Below are positions 47,201 to 59,599 of a DNA stretch of 64,000 nucleotides, piece by piece; within the stretch, counting starts at the first letter, position 1, and each line of letters opens with the position of its first letter. The stretch comes from Engraulis encrasicolus. Taxonomy: Eukaryota > Chordata > Actinopteri > Clupeiformes > Engraulidae. The stretch covers positions 56,073,675-56,137,674 of the forward strand of contig NC_085860.1 of assembly GCF_034702125.1 (NCBI RefSeq), in the 5' to 3' direction. Position numbers and translations under genes: made by a program. The notes beneath the pieces were generated by a model, which made no database searches, was not told the DNA's origin, and saw only the letters and a list, made by a program, of their open reading frames with translations.

Positions 47201-47729
47201 ATGTGCAGTTCAGTGCGCTATCTGAAATTAATTCAGTAGCCTATGTATGCATACATATTCGTTCTAGCTGCAGAACGAGTTTCTCGTGATCGTGTCCGCG
47301 CGGCGAATCGATCATAAAAGTGCTTCACAGAGTCGCGCAACAGCTGCACTCAAGGAGCTTACAGTAAATGCGAAGTAGCGCATTTGGGCAAGGTCGCCAG
47401 CCATGGTGCTGAAGTACTCCCGAGCTTGAGAGTGGCTACGGTTTACACGATTCTCGGGCTCAGGAGTACGGGGCTCCAACTGAGAGCGCAGACAGTACCT
47501 GCGGCCCGCAGATATGCGCGAGCTCTGAGTGGACACCTCCTGGCACCCGAACCTCCAAAGACCATCACTGCTCCTGACACCTCAAAACTACATGATATTG
47601 CCTGAGGTTTTAACCTGGCTCTCCATTTAGCTCTCCTCGTAGCTCCGCCACCTCGCATACAGAGTTGCATCTTGCCACAAGACTAGGCAGGCAGCTGCTT
47701 GGGGTGGTGAATAACAGCTAAGATCTTAA

Positions 47730-48270
47730 CGGGGCATTCCACCGGTGGAGACATGAATATGTATTGAAAGTGGGTCATATATGTAGTAGAATAGTAGCAT
47801 ACATTTCTAATTTGGTGCCTTCTTGGCCCGAGAAAAGGCAGAAAATGACTTTTTAGTGCTTGTGGATTTGTGACAACAATCCCCATAATGCATTGCAATG
47901 CTCAAGTTCCACAGGCCACACCCAGGCAGCTCTGCCAGTGACTTATTGGAGCCTCAATGCCAGTGATTTCAAAAGCACTGGCATACTGATCAGTGATAAG
48001 TCTGTTAGCGCATTAGGTCCAACCCCCTATGGGCGGGGTTGAAAGGGTGGGAAAAGGCTTGTAGCCTCAACAGAAATCCACCTCTCTTACACTTCCTCCT
48101 ACAATGATGCAAAATGACGATTTTTTACATCATTGTAGGAGGAAGTGTTAAGAGGTGAATACGGATTTCTCCTGTCTCAGGGGGAATTGAGAGAGTGTTG
48201 CACGACCATTCAAAAGTATGACTGGGTGTCTAGAAATGGAAAGCCTAATGCAAATGGGTGGAGTGTCCCT
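47730..48270. mobile_element. TTAA-flanked MITE with internal perfect hairpin
   Basis: Ends CGGGGCATTCCACC and GGGTGGAGTGTCCCT are imperfect inverted repeats, with TTAA at 47726-47729 and 48271-48274. An inner hairpin at 48079-48157 pairs CACTTCCTCCTACAATGATG with its reverse complement. Confidence 0.8.
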
Positions 48271-48792
48271 TTAAACCACAGTAGTGGTGATTTGTTGTGA
48301 ATTTTCATTCTTTTGAATTTTCGCTTGGGGCCCCCAATTTACCCTAACATCGCCTCTGCTCGCATACTGGAGTTGCGGAGGTTCACGACCAGGTCCACTC
48401 CACACAGGAAGACCTGAGGCGCGGTGAGATTAGGTGAGACTATACTATCTGACACCTCATTTGCCCTGAGTGTCCTTCCTAAGGTGAGGCCGAGGTTATA
48501 TATCAGACACCTGATTTGCTGATCTGAGTGTGTCCTTCCTTCGGCCTCGTGCCAGACTCCTCACCTACCGTGCGGACCTTACACCACCTGCCACACTCCT
48601 GTGTCCGGTTCACGTTGGGTGGCATGCAACGTGCAACGGCGAGACGTGTCTGTTACCCCACCCCTCCCTACAGTGGGGCCCCACAACAACCTGTAGCCTC
48701 GGGGCCCCGGGCAATGTTAATAGGGCGAGACGTGTCTGTCACCCCACCCCTCCCTACAGTGCGTCAGAGCCGTGGTGGTGAGGGCATACGGT

Positions 48793-49329
48793 CAGGGCCG
48801 GATTATATGATATGGCTGCAGCCTAGGGGCCCCCACCTGCCAGGGGGCCCCACCACAGGCTAGATATGGCTGCAGCCTAGGGCCCCCACCTACCAGGGGC
48901 CACCACAGGCTAGATTTGGCTGCAGCCTAGGGCCCCCACCTGCCAGGGGCCCCACCACAGGCTAGATATGGCTGCAGCCTAGGGGCCCCCACCTGCCAGG
49001 GGGCCCCATCACAGGCTAAATATGGCTGCAGCCTAGGGCCCCCACCTGCCAGGGGGCCCCATCACAGGCTAGATATGGCTGCAGCCTAGGGCCCCCCACC
49101 CGCCAGGGGGCCCCTGATTGACTGAAGTGAAACAAATGCAGAATTTTGACCCAATACAACATTGAAAAATGTATCTATTGTGTTCAGTACAGTTGGTTGA
49201 CAAGTTGCCCTCAATTCCTAGCTTGTAATTATGACATTGTCTATGTCATTTTCCTAGAAAATTTGCCATGCAGGGGGCCCCACAACAACCTGTAGCCTCG
49301 GGGCCCCGGGCAATGTTAATCCGGCCCTG
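48793..49329. mobile_element. hAT-type MITE with internally amplified ~50-bp repeat
   Basis: Ends CAGGGCCGGATTA/TAATCCGGCCCTG, with perfect duplication CATACGGT (48785-48792, 49330-49337). Inside, 48810-49110 is about six tandem units of ATGGCTGCAGCCTAGGGCCC plus CCACCTGCCAGGGGCCCC. Confidence 0.92.
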
Positions 49330-49364
49330 CATACGGTTTCACCTGCAGTCATGTTTCATTTGGC

Positions 49365-50300
49365 ATATACCCATAGCCAATCGTGTCGATTGTATCTATT
49401 CAAACAAACTGCAAGCCTCCGTTGGTCGAGCCTTTCCGCCCAGGGGGGCAGGATTTGGCTGATTAGCTTCGCCGATAGCAAGGCACTTCCTCGTCGCAAT
49501 TCTCACAAATTTGCTCATTTCCGACGTCACTTTGCTCAAAGAGGGTGGATGCGATTGGTGGGTGCGCGAGTTTAGTGTTGGGCACACATACCTGTACAGG
49601 TGTGTGGTTGGGCACCTCCATGCATCCAATGCCCGTCTTCCATATATCTGTCTGGTCGATCGTAAGTCAGTCATTAACGTGGCACGTAATTGGAGTAAAC
49701 TGTCGGCGGAAACGACTCCATCTTTGAAGCTGAAAAATTCGTTCAATTTTGGCTGAATTCACTAGCCTAGCATTTCCCATTGAAATGACTGGAGGCGGGA
49801 CTTATTCACTCTCTCCAGTTCTTATAGAGCTCGAAAGTCCCGCCCCTTAATTCTGCATTTCACAGGACCTAAGCTGACCATCTAACAACATGGTAGCGAG
49901 TAAATATCTTCCGATCTCAGCCATTACATGCGCTGGGCTACAAATATGCTGTTTAAAGATTATTCATGCAGAAGTATCAATGTTTTGTTCCGAGGCCGTC
50001 TGCATGAAAAATGTGAAGAAACACAGCTTTCTAAAAAGTTTAGGGGTTCGTACGAAAAATTAAACAAAAATATCGGAAACAACATATGTGGAGCTCGTGG
50101 CACAACTCGAAGGGGGTCGAAATATCATTTTAATATCTCCATTGGATTACATGCTACGATTTTCGGCTAAAAACGCCGTTGAGGTCCCATGAAATCGGGG
50201 GAAGTGACGTCACTTTCAAGCTCTATACTACCTCCATGTTTCCACCCCTTACGCCTTTCTGATTGGCTCCCCAGCTCAGGCTCCCTCACTTAGGGCAGTT
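49365..50300. mobile_element. Unclassified ~0.9-kb element, long form
   Basis: Its outer parts (TTGTATCTATTCAAACAAAC; CTTTCTGATTGGCTCCCCAG) are those of the 120-bp copy at 39540-39660. The interior 49429-50235 is CpG-bearing and has AAGTGACGTCACTTTC at its right end. No coding family was recognised. Confidence 0.5.
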
Positions 50301-50454
50301 GCAATCGGGGGGCCCCTGGCAGGTGGGCCCCTACTCTGCAACCGTATCTAGTGTGTTAATCTTCCCCTGGGGGTAGCCTGCTGCTGTGCAGTCTTCACAC
50401 GCATAAGAAAAGCTCTGGGCTTCAGAGACATTAGGAACAGTCAAGTGAAGTAAT

Positions 50455-50515
50455 CAGATTCAAAGATTCAAAACGTTTTATTGTCTAACATTTAGAAATA
50501 TAGAAAATTCTTTGA
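50455..50515 (-). repeat. LINE-like 3' tail
   Basis: GATTCAAAGATTCAAAACGT TTTATTGTC pattern (tail unit GATTCAAA), the reverse of AATAAAAGCTTGAATCTTGA at 18122-18144. Confidence 0.5.
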
Positions 50516-50519
50516 AGGC

Positions 50520-50620
<101 letters not shown>

Positions 50621-50902
50621 TGATTTGAGAGTTATTTGAGAAATGGATGTTCTGAGTGTGAATAACTATGGGGGTGAATGAGTTCTTGTATATTACTTGT
50701 ATATTACTTGTATATTACTTGTATATTACTTGTATATTACTTTCCTGGCCAAATACACTCTGAACCTTCTGCCAGATTAAGGAAGCAGCTCAAAACAAGA
50801 TGGCGTCGGTGGGAAGGATTTAGTAGGAGGATGGAATTGGTCTTCCTTTCCACTGCCTGGATAGACAGATCCTTGACCTCTTTCTGATCCCACACCAAAG
50901 TA

Positions 50903-52348
50903 CAAACCCCAACTCCGATGAAGTTGGGACGTTTGGTAAACAGTGAATAAAATCAAAATGCTATCATTTTCAAAACATTCAATCTATTCATTAGATTGAG
51001 AATAGTGAAAAGACAACATATTAAGTGTTAAAACCGAGAAAAAATATTGTTTTGGGGGACATATGTACTCATTTCTAATTTGATAAATCCAACACGTCTC
51101 AAAAGAGTTGGGACGGGATCAGTGAAATTTAGTAAACATCCAAATAAGATAAAACAACAAAGAAGAACATTTCAAAATGAATTGTACTGACGGACAATAT
51201 AGGTGTCCATGTATAAGATCATCACAGAGAGGCTGAGTCACTCAGAATTAAAGATGCAAAGGGAATAATTACCATAGTTATTACATACATTTTTGAATTC
51301 CCTTTGATTTACCACGATTGAGTGTATATAAGACATATTTTTGTTAATAAAATCATTGTATAGGTTCATGACATCATGAAATATATATTGGCTGTAGTCT
51401 AACTCTAGAACTCCAGGAATTAGAGCTATTGAAAATTGACCATATTAAGAATGCTTAATGCATGCAAATGATACAGGGGTGTAACATTCTCCTAAGCACC
51501 TGAGCTCACTTGAAATAGACCCAGAAGACATGGGAAACTGTGCTTTGCTTACAGAAGTCAGCAGAAGTTGTCGAAGTCCATTCTTTTTGACAATAATAGA
51601 GCATTGCACATCCTGTGCTACAGTGAAAATGGACCATCCAACTTGTGTTAGTGCTAACTTCAAAAGTCAGCCTCCATGATGGCATGCGGGTGCAGTAGTG
51701 CATTGGACAAGATGTTCTCACTCATCTGTAGAGTTAAATACAGTGCTGAATGGTATAAATGGGTTTTAAACAGCATGAAAAGCCACTCATGCATTTTATT
51801 TTGAAGGGAGATCTTCGATTACTGCCACATAGTAAGGTCAAATTGCATTCTCTACTATGTTTTAACAGTTTGGCTCCATCATAAGGACCAGCAGGTGATA
51901 AAATGGTGGGTTTTTGGTCAAGACCTGTCACACTGTAAGCACTACAGAAAGGAAAACATTGCAAAACATGACAAGGAATACACCCACCATTTAAGCTGGT
52001 GCAATCATGTCCAAGATAGGAATTAACACTGTTTTTTATATAAAAGCATCTCATCGGCTAATGTATTTAACTGTTAAGTGTTGTCTTTTGTTTTGTTTTT
52101 AGTCTTCCTCGACATTTGATGCCATTTATTGTCCCCGTCCCAACTCTTTTGAGACGTGTTGGATTTATCAAATTAGAAATGAGTACATATGTCCCCCAAA
52201 ACAATATTTTTTCTCGGTTTTAACACTTAATATGTTGTCTTTTCACTATTCTCCATCTAATGAATAGATTGAATGTTTTGGAAATGATAGCATTTTGATT
52301 TTATTCACTGTTTACCAAATGTCCCAACTTCATCGGAGTTGGGGTTAG
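50903..52348. mobile_element. Decayed Tc1/mariner-like transposon with ~210-bp TIRs
   Basis: CCCCAACTCCGATGAAGTTG at the left returns reversed at the right, and the inverted similarity continues for about 210 bp (to TCTCAAAAGAGTTGGGACGG). TA flanks both ends (50901-50902, 52349-52350). The interior keeps plus-strand traces of a Tc1-like transposase gene (around 51660-51710, CCATGATGGCATGCGGGTGC) but no open frame. Confidence 0.85.
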
Positions 52349-52372
52349 TAAACAAGGTCTATTATGAAATGG

Positions 52373-52491
52373 TAAGCAATGAAGACAAACCGCACACCGA
52401 TGAACTCCCATATAAGCCATTTTGAATGTGTGACTGATTAAAAATGGCTTAAATGGGAGTTCATCGGTGTGCGTTTTTTCTTCATTGCTTA
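52373..52491. repeat. Long hairpin, ~50-bp arms
   Basis: TAAGCAATGAAGACAAACCG plus CACACCGATGAACTCCCAT pairs with its reversed copy ending CTTCATTGCTTA with about four mismatches. 16-bp loop. Confidence 0.9.
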
Positions 52492-53214
52492 TGGATTTAC
52501 GTTTTTGAACCTGCACCCGAAACCAGTCACTGGATGTGCGTGTTTTTTTGATTGGGATACTATTATCAAAGGGTACATGCTCTGCTGCGACGACACACAG
52601 CCTGTCAGTATCGAATCGGAGTAGCAACCCCTCCACAGAGAAACAGAACAGGGACATAGTGTAGTGCAGTGCACTGTTCCCACCCACACACACGCACAAG
52701 CAAAGCTCCCGAGACGACATTAGGAAGCAGGGAACAGTGGCCTTTATTGGGCTGCCTTGCTGGGCCATTAGGGCCTAACAGATCAACCTGCTAAATTGCC
52801 AACAGGCCCTCGGAGGATTTATGCCGCATACGGCTGGCACATCGATTGGAGCTCGGCATCTGCATCCTGCTTCGGAAGGAGAGAAGGAGCGAGGGAGGAA
52901 GGAAGGAGATGTAGGGAGGGAGGGGTGGTGGAGAGAAGGAGGGAGGAGAGAAGGAGGGAGGAGAGAAGGAGCTATAGATGGATTTTTTTTGTATATAAAC
53001 ACAATGTTGTGAGGAGGGGCAAGACACTTGCAGCTAACCATGTGAACCAATTTGCTTTGACCGACAGCGGTTTCCAACAATCAGAGGTTTAGTTGTGCGC
53101 AGCTAGTTTCACACAGTCAGGAGAAAACAAACAATTAGGACCCATGTATAGGGGGGGTGGAGGAAAGATATAGGGAGGAGTGGAGAAGGGATATAGGGAG
53201 AGACGTAGAACGGA

Positions 53215-53265
53215 GCCAAGTCTCTTGGCGGAAGTACGTAGGATGGTGCGCGAGGCTAGTTATGA
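53215..53265 (-). mobile_element. Fragment of the TAGCCTCG hAT MITE end
   Basis: The reverse complement reads CTAGCCTCGCGCACCATCCT ACGTACTTCCGC, matching 13325-13360. Confidence 0.65.
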
Positions 53266-53305
53266 TGTTGTGGAGTATTTTCAGCAAATACTGAATTGGC
53301 CCGCC

Positions 53306-53401
53306 GGCGACCCTATATGTAGTAAGAGGCTACGGTAGGCGAGCCTATCTGTAGTAAGAGGCTACGGTAGGCGACCCTATATGTAGTAAGAGGCTACGGT
53401 A
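53306..53401. repeat. Three 32-bp tandem repeats
   Basis: GGCGACCCTATATGTAGTAA plus GAGGCTACGGTA three times. The same motif, single copy, occurs reversed near 39415-39460 and 29380-29415 (GTAGCCTCTT...GCGA). Confidence 0.9.
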
Positions 53402-53648
53402 GGCCTAATACTGTGCTGTGGAAAAAGTGCACTGTAGTGTTTTTGTCGTTTTAGAAAGTGAATTCACTGTTTAGGACACAAAAAACATTGCAAACATGCT
53501 GCAAACTACAAGGAAAAAAACGTCTGTGGGGGGGGACACTAACTGTAGAATTACTGTTGTATTGCTGCAGTTTCTTCAAAAGGGTTGCTCTTCTTGCCTT
53601 GCCTTCATTTCCCCTTGGCCTCCCTTGTAGCAATACGAGGCCCCCTAA

Positions 53649-53988
53649 TAGGGATGCATCGGCACCCGATACTGCTCATTATACTCGTACTCATACTCGT
53701 CAAGCACTTGCCGATACCAGGAACGATACTGCTATTACACAAAACAATGCAAAATCTTGTCAGGTTCTGTGGACTTGAAAGCAGCATGGGAAAAAAGTGC
53801 CACCTGATACATTTACTAACATTTAAATCTACATGGAAATGGATAATAAAAACATCACAGGTGGAAACAAAACAAGGCCATGCATTTATTTTTATTGTAT
53901 TTTGGTGGTAAAAGGTATCGGCAAGTGCACACATTAATGTACTCGTACTTGTATCGCTTTTCAAAAAAGTGGTATCTGTGCATCCCTA
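53649..53988. mobile_element. hAT-type MITE (TAGGGATGCATC...GTGCATCCCTA)
   Basis: 340 bp, perfect 8-bp duplication CCCCCTAA (53641-53648, 53989-53996). The interior contains CTCGTACTC and GGTATCG words in inverted order at the two ends. Confidence 0.93.
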
Positions 53989-54058
53989 CCCCCTAAGGCA
54001 TTCGATGTAAGAGAGTAGCAGGAAACAGAGGTGCACCTCGGGCAAAGTGGGGTGCTCA

Positions 54059-54224
<166 letters not shown>

Positions 54225-54397
54225 TGTTAGTCCTTGGCATTAGTGCTTGGACTATTCCGAGCTTTCACCCTCTTTGCCAGAGAGAGCAAGAGAGAGGGGG
54301 GGGTGGAGTGGATTTCATCTGGGCCTGCTACGATTTATTGGCCTGCTTGTTCAACGATGTAATATTTCTTTATTTCCGTCCTTCCCTTTGTATTTCT

Positions 54398-54422
54398 TTC
54401 TTTCTTTCTTTCCTTCTTTCCT

Positions 54423-54506
<84 letters not shown>

Positions 54507-54508
54507 TC
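54398..54508. repeat. CTTT tetranucleotide microsatellite
   Basis: About 27 CTTT units, some CCTT near the left edge. Confidence 0.97.
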
Positions 54509-54702
54509 ACCCAACCCTCCATCCATCATCCAACGTTCTTTCATCCATCCATTGATTCACTCATCCTTCCTTCCTTCCTTCCATCCACACCTCGTTCCTT
54601 CCCTCCTTTCTCTTTGTCTTCTTCTCTTCTTTCTTCCTCCCTTCCTCCCTCTCTCCCATCCTTCTGTGTCCTCTTCCCTAGTGGCCGTGTCATAATCCTG
54701 TC

Positions 54703-54915
54703 ATGGAACAGGGCTCTGTGGCTCTGTATAGTCTCTGTGCCTGTGTCCTCCTCCTCCTCCTCCTCCTCCTCCTCCTCCTTCTTCCTCATGGAACAGGGAT
54801 CTGTGGCTCTGTATAGTCTCTGTGCCTGTGTCCTCCTCCTCCTCCTCCTCCTCCCTAATGGATCAGGGATCTGTGGCTCTGTATAGTCTCTGTGCCTGTG
54901 TCATAATGCTGTCGC
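54703..54915. repeat. Tandem triplication including TCC runs
   Basis: Three copies of GGAACAGGG(A/C)TCTGTGGCTC plus TGTATAGTCTCTGTGCCTGT, the first two followed by TCC triplet runs of different length. Confidence 0.9.
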
Positions 54916-54939
54916 TGGAGAGTAGGGTCGGGTGGTGTA

Positions 54940-55995
54940 GCTGTCTATCTGCGTATCTATCTGCATCTGTGTGACTGTGTTGACTCTCTGTGGTTGTGTG
55001 ACTGTGTATCCGTGTGGCATGTGGACCTGTGTCTGTATCTGTGTGGCTGTCTATCTGTGTGTCTGTGTGGATGTGTGTATATGTGTATCTGTGTACCTGT
55101 GTATGTGTATATCTATATGGCTGTAGTATCTGTGTGTCTGTGTCTACAGTATGTGGCTGTGTGGGTGTGTATGTGTGTATATATGTGTATACAGTATGTG
55201 TGTATGTCTATATGTGTATCTGTGTAAGTGTGTATGTGTGTATCTTAGCGGCTCTGTATATGTATCTGTGTGCCTGTGTATTTGTGTATCTCTGTATGTG
55301 TGTTTCTGTGTACTGTGTGTGTGTGCATATGTGTATGTGTGTGTGCAGTATGTGCATCTGTACATGTATACCTATGTGTGTATCCGTGTATCTGTGTATG
55401 TGTGTGTATCAACTGTATGTACTGTATGTGTGTTTCTGTGTGGCTCTGTATCTCTCTGTGGCTGCATACAGTATATGTGTGGCTGTGCATCTCTCTGTGG
55501 CTGCATACAGTATATGTGTGGCTGTGCATCTCTCTGTGGCTGCATATATGTGTGGCTGTGCATCTCTCAGGATCTGTGTGATTGCGTAGCTCTCTGTGGT
55601 TGTGTGACTGTGGCTGTGTATCTGTATCTGTATGTCTGTGTGTCTGAGTGGATGTGTGGTATGTGTGTAGTATGTGCATCTGTGTACAGTATGTGTGTAT
55701 CTGTTTGGCTCTGTGTCTGTGTATCTATGTTGCTGTGTGGACGTGGATGTGTGTGTGTGTGTGTGCATCTGTGTGGCTCTGTGTCTGTTTACTTTTGTGC
55801 CTATGTGACTGTATTTGTGCATCTGTGTGCCTGTGTGACTGTGTATTTGTGTATCTGTGTATGTGTGTGTGCAGTTGTGTTCGTGTCATTCTGTATATGT
55901 TTTTGTGTGTGTACGGTATCCATGTATCGCTGTATGTGTGTGTATCTACGTAGGTGTGTATCTACATGTTGGCTATACTGTATGTGTGTATCCAT
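54940..55995. repeat. Cryptic TG-rich low-complexity tract (~1 kb)
   Basis: Irregular mixture of TGTGTATCTG, TGTGTGGCTG and GTGTGTCTG words with few other bases. Contains a 39-bp tandem unit (GTGGCTGCATACAGTATATG...) near 55457-55570. The open frames on both strands are a by-product of composition. Confidence 0.9.
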
Positions 55996-56750
55996 GTGTG
56001 AATAAATTCACTATATCACCTTAACAATTTCACTGTATTACCTTATCAAATTGACCTGAAAGAACACACACAGAAACAGAGGTAGCATTTAAAATCTGTG
56101 AGCAGATTTTATTGTTTAGCGGCCGGAGGAGTTACTGCGTGGAGACATGAAGTATTCCACCCAGCAAGTCCTGAAGTGTATACAAAAGGCAAGCCTATTT
56201 AAACATTTCCCAGCCCCACAGTCCATGACATGATCTAACAAGTAAATACTAACGTCATCTTTCCTATCATGCATATGTAGAACTATATATGAGAGACAGA
56301 TATGGTCTGTCTCTCCTCTGTTCCGTAATGGCGTCGTTCTGTGATGTATAGCTTCCACGTAGCCTAAACATCCAAGGTCATAGTTCAGCGAAGTGGTAAC
56401 CCATCCAGGACAACCTAGACAGAGATGTTTTCTCGTGGTACAGAGATGTCACATAACTCACAGCAAGAGCTCACAGAACAGAAAGCTTATATTTTCAATA
56501 ATACATACAGAGAATTTCTTAACACCATGTACCTGTGTATGTGTGTGTATCGACGTATGTAGGTGTGTATCTGTGTGGCTGTGTACATATCTCTCTGTGG
56601 CCGTGTGGCTGGCAGGCAGTGAGCCGTGTAATTGGCTGGGCCTCCAACATGACATTGCTTCTGCTACAAGCCGCTTTGTTGCTGCAGAAAAGCAAACAGA
56701 CACTCACAAGTGCATACTCACAACACACACACACACACCTTCCGAGCCTT
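55996..56750. other. cib2 intron 2 stretch without gene
   Basis: Unique-looking DNA, with a further short TG-rich patch at 56520-56600. No exon found. Confidence 0.45.
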
Positions 56751-56805
56751 GACTGTTTCCCTCCCTCCCTCTCTCTCTTCTCTCCCTTTCTCTCTTCTCT
56801 CTCTG

Positions 56806-56856
<51 letters not shown>

Positions 56857-58190
56857 CCACTGTCCCTCATTTCCCTGTCTAAATCACAACCTCCTCTACT
56901 CCCACTCCTCCTTTCCCTCCATCTCCTCCTCCTCCTCCTCCACCATCTCTGCTGCCTCCTGTCCTCTTCCCCCACCTCATCTACTCCTCTTTTCCTCCTC
57001 CTCCTCTCCTTTTCACCGTACTTTTCCTCCTTCTTTACCGCCTCCTCTTCACTGTAATCCTGCTCTACCCCTCCTCTCCACCTCCTCTTTTTCACTATGG
57101 TCCTCGTCCTCCTCCTCCACCTCCTCCTCTTCCTCCTCCTCTGTCCCTCATTTCCCTCTCTGAATCACTGCCGCAACCCCTCCTCTCCTCCTCTATCTAT
57201 TTTCTCCACTTCTTCTCTTTACCTCGATCTTTCTTCTCCACCTCTCTTCTTCTTCTCCTCCTCCTCCTCCTTCTCTTCTTCATCTCCTCCTCCTCCTCCC
57301 TCTCCTCTACAACTCGTTTCCTCCTCCTCCTCCTCCTCTCTCCTCCTCCTCCTCCCTCTCTTCTGCAACTCATCTCCTCCTCTTCCTCCTTCTCTTCTCC
57401 TCCTCCTCCTCCCTCTCCTCTACAACTCATCTCCTCCTCCTCCCCCTTCTCTTCTTCCTCCCTCTCCTCTGCAACTCATCTCCTCCTCCTCTTCCTCCTT
57501 CTCTTCTCCTCCTCCTCCTCCCTCTCCTCTACAACTCATCTCCTCCTCCTCCTCCTTCTCTTCTTCATCTCCTCCTCCTCCTCCCTCTCCTCTACAACTC
57601 GTTTCCTCCTCCTCCTCCTCCTCCTCCTCCTCCCTCTCCTCTACAACTCATCTCCTCCTCCTCCTCCTCCTCCTCCTCCTCCCTCTCCTCTACAACTCGT
57701 TTCCTCCTCCTCCTCCTCCTCCTCCTCCTCCTCCTGCCCCTCATTGCTCTTCAGGGGTTCCCAAACTTTTCCAAATTGTGGACCACTTGAAATTTTCACA
57801 AATGTTGCGGGCCCACCTCAGGCCCAATAAAGAATAAAACTGAAATATATAGTCAACAAGCAACACACTCAGAAATATTATTTTGATTTTTAGAAAATTA
57901 TTTCAAGGCCCACTTGGAATACCCTCAGGGCCCACCAGTGGGCCCTGGCCCACAGTTTGAAAATCACTGCCCTATCTGAATCACAGTCAGCTCCAATTCC
58001 ACCTCCTTGTTTCTCCCTCTCCTCCACCTCCTCTTCTCCCCTCCACTTCCACCTCTCCTCCTCTTTCACCTTGTCTCCCCTCCTCCACTTCCACCTCCTT
58101 TTCTCTCACCTTCTCTTCTCCGTAGCTACCTCCGCTTCTCTCCTCCATCCTCCAACTTCTTTGTGCTCCACCATTCTTCTCTCTCAGACC

Positions 58191-58221
<31 letters not shown>

Positions 58222-58810
58222 CACTTCTTCCTCTCCACTCCTCCACTACTCCCCACACGACCCTTTACCCACATCACCTCCTTTGCCTTTCCTCCTGCTC
58301 CTCCTCCACTTGACCCCCTCCTCTCCTCCATCTCCCCTCTGCTCTCCTACGGCAGTCACTTGGCCCGTGCCATGACTGTGCCGTCTTCAGAGAGCAAGAG
58401 CACCTCCTCCTCTACTTCTTCTTCCTCCTCCTCCTCTTCCTCCTCCTCCACTTCTCACTTCCTCCACTTCCTCTTCCTCCTCCTCCACTTCCTCATCCTC
58501 CTCCTCCACTTCCTCATCCTCCTCCTCCACTTCTTCTTCCTCCTCCTCCTCTTCTTCTTCCGTCTCCACTTCCTCTTCCTCCTCCACCTCCTCTACCACC
58601 ACCTCTTCCACCACCACCTCTTCTCACTTCCTCCACTTCCTCTTCCTCCTCCTCCTCTTCCTCTTCTCTCCTCCTCCACTTCCTCTTCCTCCTCCACCTC
58701 TTCCACCACCACTCCACCTCCTCCTCCACCTCTTCTCTCCTCCTCCACTTCCTCTTCCTCCTCCTCTCTTCTCCACCACCACCTCCTCTCTTCTCCTTCA
58801 CCACCCCTTC
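56751..58810. repeat. Polypyrimidine tract (~2 kb), TCC-rich
   Basis: Except for one MITE (57752-57969) the plus strand is almost pure C/T. It contains CT runs (56815-56852, 58197-58221) and, from 57280 to 57735, about nine units of CTCCTCTACAACTC(A/G)T followed by TCC triplets. Long Ser/Leu/Pro or Glu/Arg frames here are composition artefacts. Confidence 0.93.
57752..57969. mobile_element. hAT-like MITE (CAGGGGTTCCCAAAC...GTTTGAAAATCACTG)
   Basis: Inverted ends CAGGGGTTCCCAAAC and GTTTGAAAATCACTG, with body words GGCCCACTTGGAATACC. It lies inside the polypyrimidine tract. The flanking duplication is poor. Confidence 0.7.
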
Positions 58811-58982
58811 TCCACTTGGCCGGTGCCCTGGCTGTGTCGTCCTCTGGGAGCAGGAGAGCAGGGATCCATCAGGGTGAACAATGGCCGCCGGGGCTAAAAC
58901 TACAGCCAATCGCTCAGTTCGCCTGCCAGCCCTGACAAGGAGCGGTGGCAAGGCTCCAGGAATGCAAATCACACAAGGGCGA

Positions 58983-59346
<364 letters not shown>

Positions 59347-59599
59347 TACACACAGAGTTTGACCTTGCTCCCTGCCTGGTTCCTCCTCTCCTCCTCCACT
59401 GAGTCGGGGGTGTACGGTAGCATGAGTCAGCCCGTGTTGTTGCTCTTTTCCTCTGACTGATGGAAACCACAATTGGGCAAATCCTCAGTTACGTAACGTA
59501 AACTCCCTGAAGGGGGCACTTTGCAGAGCAGAGCCCAGTGCATAATGAGCATGCTGCCTTCCTTCTGCTTTGAAGCTGCTTTGAAGATGACGTAAAAAT

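Noticed and set aside
55151..56005. 284-residue Cys/Val-rich frame
   Set aside because: Translation of the irregular TG-rich tract; the opposite strand is open too.
57097..57837. 246-residue Ser/Leu/Pro-rich frame and opposing Glu/Arg-rich frames (also 58360-59470)
   Set aside because: Products of TCC/CTC and dinucleotide repeats; no conserved residues or exon structure.
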